This document shows positions 56,975-64,000 of a stretch of DNA of 64,000 nt, in pieces. The DNA is from Pseudopithomyces maydicus. Its lineage: Eukaryota > Ascomycota > Dothideomycetes > Pleosporales > Didymosphaeriaceae. The stretch is from contig JANTUC010000007.1 in NCBI GenBank assembly GCA_026873275.1, positions 2,232,001 through 2,296,000 on the forward strand. The letters are read 5' to 3'. Within the stretch, counting starts at the first letter, position 1. Every line of letters starts with the position of its first letter. The position numbers and the translations under genes are program-made. Under the pieces are notes generated by a model that saw only the letters and a list, made by a program, of their open reading frames with translations, ran no database searches and was not told the origin of the DNA.

Positions 56975-58100
56975 AGTGCGAATTCGAAACAGGGACTATT
57001 GAACTCGAGTTCGATTGCACATGGACAATGGCAGCATAAACGCATCTAAATACACACGTATGGTGGGGGCCGAGAATGCAAATGCATGCGACGATCCTGT
57101 GTTGTGCCGGATCTGCATCTTGGCGAACTTGCTTCTTCTCTTGGTACCCCTATTGAGTTTGCTGTTTGAACAACTGAAGACTGGTAGTTTCCCCTTCACC
57201 CGCGCATCGTATCTTGAGGTGATTTAGCTTTTCCTGGGCGCAGATACGCTTGCAGGGTGTATTTTTTTGATCCATTGCTCAGGTTGTGGACCGGCGACAG
57301 AGGTGGCTCATTGGCTCATGCATGTCGTTCCCGTAGAGCGTTTTGAGTTTTGTCCCACTATGATGTTCTCGGCATTCAGGTCCCGATCAATACGATGCCC
57401 AATTTCCTATTCGGATATAATTCGTTCCTTCGCTTAAAGGATTCAAAAAGCCGCACAGAGGCTAGAATTCTGCAGTGTGTGAGGCAGAAGAGGTTACAGA
57501 ACAATATTCTGCTCCTCTCTTATTGTTATTGTTTCTTAGCGATAAAGAGTTCAATGCAATTCAAGTGGAATGAACTACGTACGCATGCTTGTGGACAATA
57601 TGTAACAACTCTAAGGCACGGAAATACCAGCAGGTGTTGCCGCCAGCAATAGGGAAGGCGGCCGGCCTGCACTAGCTGGAGGGTTGCTTCCATGGCAACG
57701 ATTCATCGACTTGGTGAAGAAGTGGTCATTGGTTGCGCGCAGAAAGCACTGATGACTTGCATACATGCAAGAACAATGACTTTTGTTACTATAAGGTATG
57801 GACGAGCGTCCATGGACTGCTAGTCCCAATTCGTACCCGGGAGACGCATTAAGACTGGCCATTAGATCCATAGCCGGAGCCAACAAACCTCTGGTGGGCT
57901 CAAAATAGTTCCTATCTAGGTAAGGTGCTCATCAATTATGTCAGCAAGCATGGCAGTCATGGGAGATTACTGCTGACCCCGCACCTCCGTCTGACACGCA
58001 ACGTACTGGCGGACATCAAGTGTTCCCAATCAAATAAGAATTCTTCTCCCCCAAACCGTACAGGCTGCGGGCATCCAACGCAAGAAAACAAGGTGTCACT
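56975..58100. other. Intergenic, no gene seen
   Basis: Holds promoter DNA of both the DUF6594 and P450 genes. Short overlapping frames only. Confidence 0.55.
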
Positions 58101-60017
58101 ATGGTGATCTCGTATCTCTCGATCTTCCCAGTGCTGACCGTTGTCTACGGCATCTTCAAGCTTTTGCGCTTTGGTCGCCGTGAGAAGCATCTCCCTCCCG
58201 GTCCACCAACCTATCCAGTTGTCGGAAATGCCCACCTTGTCGTCGACAAAGATCTTTACAAAAGGTCAGTGTTCCATCCTCGCTTTTGTGATATATAATT
58301 GAGCCGGGGGTAGATTCAAAGATTGGGGTGAACAATATGGGCATGTGTTTTCCCTTAAGATTGGGAAAGGCACTATGATTGTACTCAATAGTAAAAAGGC
58401 GGTCTATGAGTTAATCGATAAACGAAGCGCAATATACTCGTCCAGGGCAAATGACGAGCATTTTCGCACAGCGCTAAAGAACGAAAATATTGCTAATATG
58501 GACGCGGATAGCGGTTGGAGAGCCCAGCGTAGAATAGCCGCGCGATTTTTGGCACCTACCAATCTTGACGGCGAGCTTGCAAAGATTTCAGAGGCAGAGT
58601 AAGTGTAGCTCTATTGCAGACTTTGGACGGAAAAGCACGAAATACGTTCAATTCTAGAAACGTAATAACCTCAGAAACAGAATTACCACACTACTACACG
58701 ATCTTCTTATTAGCCCTGGAGATTTCAGCAAGCACATTAATCGTTCCAGCGCTTCATTTTCTGCGATTGCGCTTTTTGGACAACGTGCCACAACTTATGA
58801 TGACTTTTGGGCAACAGTAAGCCGACCTCTAGGAGATGACTGTATACGTTAATAACCAATATAGGCTGTCTACGAAACTATGGATGTAGTATGACAAGTC
58901 TTTCACGTTCACTTAGACTAGAAACTGACTCGAATAACACAGATGAACCGAACTTTAAGCCCTGGCACGTATCTACCGTCGGATCAATTCCCCATCTTCA
59001 AATTGATACCCAAACGATGGAACCCCGCCCATGCCCGTGCAGAGGAGAACTTTCGTTTCAACACTAAAACATGGTCTGAAGCCCAAAAACGTGTTGAGGC
59101 GCGGCGCAACCGAGGTGATAAGCGTACATCCCTCATCGACGAGATGCTCGACAATATCACGCAACTTGATGTATCGTTTAAAGGGACAAAGCTTTCCAAT
59201 TTCTTAGGGGCTCTAATGCAAGGCGCTGCCGACACTGGCGCTCTAGCTATGCGCACAAATATTTTGTTTATTGCTACTCACAAGTGGGTACAAAACAAGG
59301 CACAGAAAGAGTTGGATGCACTCTGTGGTGTGGACAGAATGCCTAGATGGGCGGACTTTCATCACCTTCCATATATCAATTGTATTATGAAAGAAGGTTT
59401 ACGGATCCGGCCAGTGTATGCTATCTCTTTATAAACCCTTTCTTCTGCTGTATTTTCATTGACAATATCTCTGCAGAGTTCCCACCGGCATCCCGCATGC
59501 CTGCACCCAAGATAACTGGTATGAGGGCATGTTAATCGTGAGTTAAACATCCACCCTAAATAACGACTACTGATCAGTGTTTCAGCCCAAAGACGCTACT
59601 GTGATGATTCCCCACTGGGCTCTCCACCACTCTCAATATGACGACCCTGATACTTACAATCCCGACCGCTACTTAAATCACACAGGTTTAGCAAGCGAAT
59701 ACGCTGCAAGCCAAGACTACCAGAACCGCGACCACTACTCTTATGGAGCTGGTCGCCGCATCTGCGTCGGCATCCAGCTCGCTGAACGTACGCAGTTCCG
59801 TATGCTGGCAGCAATACTGTGGGCTTTCAATCTTGAGCATGCTGTTGATGAGAAAACGGGCAAGGAGATTCCGATTGATATAGAAGGATTTGAGAGCAAC
59901 TTAATTGCGGGGCCAAAGCCGTTCAAGGTCAGATTTACGCCGAGAAGCCCAAAGCATATAGAGATCATTAAGAGAGAGCTGGAGAATATAGGAGAGCTAC
60001 TAGAGAAGTGGGGGTAG
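58101..60017 (+). CDS. Cytochrome P450 monooxygenase
   Basis: An ER-anchored haem-thiolate monooxygenase. Seven exons total 1581 nt, 526 residues: 58101-58264, 58314-58598, 58675-58816, 58865-58888, 58943-59415, 59477-59537 and 59586-60017. An N-terminal membrane anchor (YLSIFPVLTVVYGIFKLL) and proline hinge (LPPGPPTYPVVGNAH) are followed by helix C (WRAQRRIAARF), helix I (GALMQGAADTGALAM), helix K ExxR in MKEGLRIRPV, PERF-like YNPDRYLN and the haem loop YSYGAGRRICVG with the Cys ligand. Fungal CYPs with this hinge and RPVVPTGIPH segment often act in secondary metabolism (O-methylsterigmatocystin oxidoreductase-like CYPs are a close style), but no backbone gene is nearby. Exon 4 is only 24 bases (8 codons). 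Substrate unknown. Confidence 0.92.
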
Positions 60018-60835
60018 TCGCTAAGTTTACGAGTTCAAGATAAGGATAATTACTGTAGGGACGAGAACATTGATGCGGGGTCTATCTGATGTTAGGTGTC
60101 CTTTGTTGTAGGTAGACAATGTATGGCAAGAATCTTTTACTGATTTTGTACCTAGCTAGGGGAATCCATATCTCGGATCCCGTAGTGAGCGACAATTTGA
60201 CGTGGAGTATTGCTTGACTGAGGTCCCAATCAGGTCACCAATACGAGCTTTTGGCGATTACGACTATTTCTCATAGATTCTTCGTAAGGCTGCCGTATTG
60301 CAGCCCTCTCTTTCTTGCGCATATAAATCCACCAGCGCAAGGTCAAGGCCAATGCGGGTCGGCCATCATCCTACGTATGGTCGCGGTACAATGTACCGTC
60401 TCGCATAGGCTGCATCTTAAACAGCCTCCTTAGCCACAGTGATACTTGTAGGTGAGGTTGACATTGATTCATCGCAACTACATTTTCTATATATTAGAGT
60501 GGGCGCGCGTACGCCTATGACGATTGGGGGGGATTCTTAGCGATTAGAGGAACCCCCCCCCCCCCCCCCGGCGATTAGATAGCAATAAGAACAGACGCTA
60601 GTTGTACTAGTGCTATTTTAACACCACCTTTAATTCTTAGAGGTATTTCTAGATAGCTCTCTATTGCAACTATCTTGTATTTGGCCTAGGAGGACCTCTC
60701 GACCTCTGAGTGACGCTTCTAGAATCCTTAGACTCGATTAATTGCCTCCCTAGTGTATCTCACTAATGTGTACTTTGTTGATATCAACTCCAGCTGTGAA
60801 CCAACGCTCTAGATGATTGATAAGTATGATTTATT
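60018..60835. other. Intergenic between convergent genes
   Basis: Contains a C17 homopolymer (60553-60569) between two GCGATTAG copies. No gene is seen. Confidence 0.6.
60553..60569. repeat. C17 homopolymer
   Basis: Seventeen C in a row, flanked by GCGATTAGAGGAA on the left and GGCGATTAGAT on the right. A run of seven G lies about 25 bases upstream. Confidence 0.9.
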
Positions 60836-61304
60836 TCACTTGATCTCGGTTTCTTTCTTACCAGACTCATTGATAGTGATGTCATTACCACTCATTTGTC
60901 GTTTTTTCATTTTGCCATCCTCTGCAAACGTCCAATCTTCAAGGCCATAACAGCGCTTCCACTTCATTCCATCATGGGCATCTTGATATTCGTACCAGAA
61001 TACTACCGCGATCCTATTGTCAGTGAATGAGAAGAGCTCCTTACGAAGCTGGTAGCTTTTCTCTTTCTGCCATTTCTTCGTCAAGAAATTTTCAATCGAA
61101 GCAGTGCCCGAGAAGAATGATTCACGATTGCGCCAAATGCAATCTGAAGTATAGGCTTGCGAGATTTTGGATGGATCTCTGCTCAAAGTCAGCAGGGTCC
61201 AGATAGTTTGCGTTGTAACACGTTTACTGGGTGTTCCATAAATCTTGAGCTCTCTTAACCTTGAGCTGAGCGGTTTCTATTGTGAATGGCGGTGGAAGTG
61301 ACAT
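60836..61304 (-). CDS. DUF1348 (SnoaL/NTF2-like) protein
   Basis: Exons 61304-61228 and 61178-60836 give 139 residues. It begins MSLPPPFTIETAQLKVKRAQ and DLWNTQDPSKISQAYTSDC, the DUF1348 opening (helix, then W-N-x-x-D-P). WRNRESFFSGTASIENFLTK follows, then RIAVVFWYEYQD and GLEDWTFAEDGKMKKRQMS with the NDITI end. These are small NTF2-fold proteins without a fixed reaction; bacterial and fungal copies are cytosolic. The 49-base intron has CTGAC and GCAG. No frame problem. Typical length for the family is about 150, so the C-terminus is slightly short. Confidence 0.88.
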
Positions 61305-61496
61305 ATTGGATTGTTGCAATTGGAAGGGATTTACAATTCATCAGGGACAGTCAATTCCGCTGAATAAGTACCTCAAAGGTTGAAGGCTTAGCTTGGAGTA
61401 GTGCTGACAGATGACTATCACGTGATCTTCCTAAACACAACCTTAGCACGCTAGGCTAGCTTATACGTGATTATTCAGCCATTTACATGGGCAACC

Positions 61497-61536
61497 ATGC
61501 CGAAAAGTGCCGCCGATATGCCGTCGACATGCCGAA
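61497..61536. repeat. ATGCCG-type short repeats
   Basis: Four or five ATGCCG/GTGCCG cores within 45 bases, spaced 11-13 bases apart. Confidence 0.6.
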
Positions 61537-62082
61537 AACATACCATTGTAGGCAACTATGCTATCGCAGGCAAACGGCAATGATGCCGATTCACATAATC
61601 AAAGGTTGATTTTTGCAATTGGGTAATTAGAAATGTCGTGTCACCGAGCACCAAACATTGATCATCAGCCTAATATAAAGTAGCTACTACAGAAAGGGAA
61701 TCCCACAATAAGTGCGGAAGAACATCAGGTAACGCCATGTGGTATCCTATCGATTCCAACAAGAACACGACTACCTGTCATTATCCTGAGAGCAGTATTC
61801 GGACCGATGAACTCAAGACGTTGCTGGTACGGAGATGGTCCTTCATGTAGATTAACCTGAATGACAACTCGAACGTCCAGTCTTATGCATAACCCCTCCG
61901 CTACTTCTACAGCTGCATAGTAATTATATATGTAGATATCGTTACAATCGTGTCATCTATCTCTTGTTTCGCACTCTCTACTCGCTCCCCATTCTGTGCA
62001 GTCGGTTCTGTTCAAAGCTACTTACGACCAGCAGCTTCTACAGGTACCCGGTGCTTCCACTTAATACCGGAAAAGATTAGGG

Positions 62083-62230
62083 TTAGTCGTAAATCTGTAT
62101 TTCTTCTTCCTGATGCTTCGCCATAGTCTGTCTTGTCGTCTGGGGTAGCTCACGCTTTCCCCAGTAATAACTGAGCGTGAGATATTTGGGCCGTACCTTT
62201 TGTATGCGGGTAGTGCCAATAAGGGAGGTG
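62083..62230 (-). pseudogene. Remnant of a HET (heterokaryon incompatibility) domain
   Basis: The minus strand encodes RPKYLTLSYYWGKRELPQTT and then RQTMAKHQEE. This matches the core HET motif (YxxLSYxWG), the best-known signature of fungal HET-domain proteins. Upstream, DLHGWGTVRTSLIGTTR fits the approach to the motif. No start codon or following HET helices are seen and stops interrupt soon after, so it is a degraded fragment. HET domains act in non-self recognition; this piece should be inactive. Confidence 0.4.
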
Positions 62231-62874
62231 CGAACAGTTCCCCATCCATGGAGGTCCGACAATCGCGATAGATATCCACGCACGGTTTTACGGCACGAAT
62301 AATCGTCCTTCATGCATGTTGTTTTGTGTTTAGAGAAAGTCTCAGTAGAGTAACTAACTGGATGAAAATGCATATATTGTGGATAAAAAGCTGCCAATCG
62401 CTCTTGTGACGATTGAAAACGGGTGGTTCCTGTATATTAAATAGCAACTATGTAAGAACTCGAATCTCTTATTAATCCTTAGATTTCCCGGCAACCAGGT
62501 TGGATCATTTTGCGATATATCGGCATTTAGACCGCCATTGGGATCACTTTTAGGGACTACTATTACTTAGTAAAGACTTTGCGCAGATAACGTGCCAAGA
62601 AATTTAATATTATATGAGATTAATCAGAGATTAATATATCAGACATAAGTATATAGTTAAGGATCCTATAGTGACGATTTTGCGTCGAGGAAATAATAAT
62701 TTTCACTTACTAAGGCTGAATATTTAGTAGTGTGCTATTTATTAAAAATATAACAGCTAGATTGAAAGACTAATTAGTTAAAGATTGATTATCTGAAGGT
62801 TGGTAGAATGCACGCAGTTTGCGAAGCGGAGTTTATTGCCGTGCCCAGGTGCGAATTTCGTCACGTGCTTATAT

Positions 62875-62906
62875 GCACGCCCGGGCGCCCGCCCGGGCGG
62901 GCTTGC
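62875..62906. repeat. GC-rich inverted-repeat hairpin
   Basis: A run of GCCCGGGCGCCCGCCCGGGC and neighbours can fold on itself, standing out sharply in AT-rich flanks. Confidence 0.6.
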
Positions 62907-63444
62907 ATGTGGGCTTGTGCTGCCATGATACCCCGCCCCCGCACTTGCTATCAAGACCAGTATGAATTTCAGAATGAATTTGGAGCGAAATAAAGTCCTG
63001 CTAATACTAATTAATTTATGCTCTGCAAACGGCAACGTTAATCCATGACCTCGGTACTAATTTGGGCCAGAGACGAGCCGGCTGTTGCGCCTGCTACATA
63101 TATCAGCTGCAAGACCCAGAGTTGTTATACCATGACTTAATAACTACTTGCTCAGCGAAACAGAGCTTTGTATGACCCATAAACTGCGTCTATTCTTTCT
63201 ACGACAAATGCTATAGGCCCAATGGTTTTCAATATAATCATATTGATATGCAAGATACTTTTCTCATATCAATACCTGTAGTCAGGTCGGATGTCGTGGC
63301 ATCAGTTCATTGGCTTGAGTTTCAGTAGGTGTCAATCCATTTATTATTTTAGAAATGCGTACTGCTGTCTTTGGAAGAGTCACTTCAATTCACTTATAGA
63401 ACTCTTTCGATTGTATATACAGAATCTCGCAGAGGCCTATCATC

Positions 63445-64000
63445 ATGGGAATTGATGCAGGCTTTGACATGGTTCCGCGTCTCTCGAAAGGAGTTGTCGA
63501 CAGACATAACTGGGACAAATTCATCAACCACATCAAGTCCATATACAAGGACGATGACAAGGTTGAGATGAAACCGAATTATATTCTGTTCAAGGCCGGG
63601 GAGTATCCTACTCTTCCATTCGAAGGCCACAAGTTTCTGCGATTCAGTTCCAAAATATCAGGATCTAATGCAAAAGCCACGGGCGTAGAAGCTTATATTG
63701 ACATGGTTCAGAAGATGGCAGAACTATCTTTCGGGTCTCGTGTGCGTGGCTGGAACGAGCTCTTCGATCAATATGGTCACTACGACTGGAACGAAATCCA
63801 TGAATCAATCGATTCATATGAGCAGGTTCGTCTCGCAACAACAAGCCTTGAAGCTTTGTTCCTCGCTATGAACTGACTCGAATTACTCATAGGCGGATGA
63901 ACCTGAGGTTCATACTTCCATGGCATCCTTTCTGAATGGAGTCGATCCTCTGAGAGAGCTTGAGACTCCGCTCTTCGAGATGAAAAACATCCCTGGAAAG
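63445..64000 (+). CDS. Conserved fungal hypothetical protein, 3' end cut off
   Basis: Exon 1 is 63445-63825 (127 codons) and exon 2 starts at 63893 and runs off the window. The sequence MGIDAGFDMVPRLSKGVVDR, HNWDKFINHIKSIYKDDDKV and KPNYILFKAGEYPTLPFEGH matches a group of fungal hypothetical proteins by memory of pattern; no named domain is recognised. The helical region WNELFDQYGHYDWNEIHESI lies just before the intron (GTTCGT donor, CATAG acceptor). The rest of the gene is needed for a call. Confidence 0.7.

Larger units (their letters stand above)
61305..63444. other. AT-rich intergenic region
   Basis: Apart from the HET remnant (62083-62230), an ATGCCG cluster and a GC-rich hairpin, I see no gene. 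It is AT-rich with many stops. Confidence 0.55.

Noticed and set aside
1..64000. tRNA, rRNA or CRISPR
   Set aside because: No B-box GGTTCGANTCC with a cloverleaf, no rRNA-like stretch and no spaced direct-repeat array was found by eye.

Overview
The window is nuclear DNA of a filamentous ascomycete (Pezizomycotina, perhaps Dothideomycetes; the class is inferred from gene style only). Nearly every gene is split by short introns of about 50-70 bases with GTRNGT donors, CTRAY-like branch points and YAG acceptors, and the protein families are typical of that group. I see no rRNA, tRNA, CRISPR array or intact transposon.

Two kinds of DNA alternate. GC-rich, microsatellite-rich segments lie at about 1-15.6 kb and 33.2-42.4 kb. 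They hold a helical hypothetical protein cut by the left edge, a GH11 xylanase, the mitochondrial ATP synthase gamma subunit, DNA topoisomerase I, an NAD-dependent epimerase, two unnamed proteins (35.3-36.5 and 40.2-41.1 kb) and a small EthD-like protein. Lower-GC segments lie at about 15.6-33 kb and 42.4-64 kb. They hold accessory-type genes: a recombinase-like relic, an F-box protein, a beta-flanking-type glycine-rich protein, an arylsulfotransferase-like secreted protein, a CorA-like membrane protein, an HExxH metalloprotease, a proline/cysteine-rich secreted protein, a PigL_N-like + SH3 protein, a secreted M14 carboxypeptidase, DUF6536 and DUF6594 membrane proteins, a cytochrome P450, a DUF1348 protein, a HET-domain remnant and the start of a conserved hypothetical gene at the right edge.

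The genes do not form one obvious pathway. Two themes stand out. One is secretion and extracellular proteolysis or cell-wall action (xylanase, arylsulfotransferase-like, metalloprotease, Pro/Cys-rich protein, carboxypeptidase). The other is fungal membrane and signalling accessory families (CorA-like, PigL_N-SH3, DUF6536, DUF6594, HET relic). The metalloprotease and the Pro/Cys-rich protein are divergently transcribed neighbours.

Six genes carry seven one-base frame breaks, all in or beside G/C-rich runs and all in the GC-rich segments. All fully contained genes in the lower-GC segments that I could splice confidently keep frame. The breaks look more like consensus errors than biology. The most interesting sequence-level signals are a short palindromic dispersed repeat present four times, a three-to-four-fold Cys-rich module behind long proline-rich repeats, and the recombinase-like relic.
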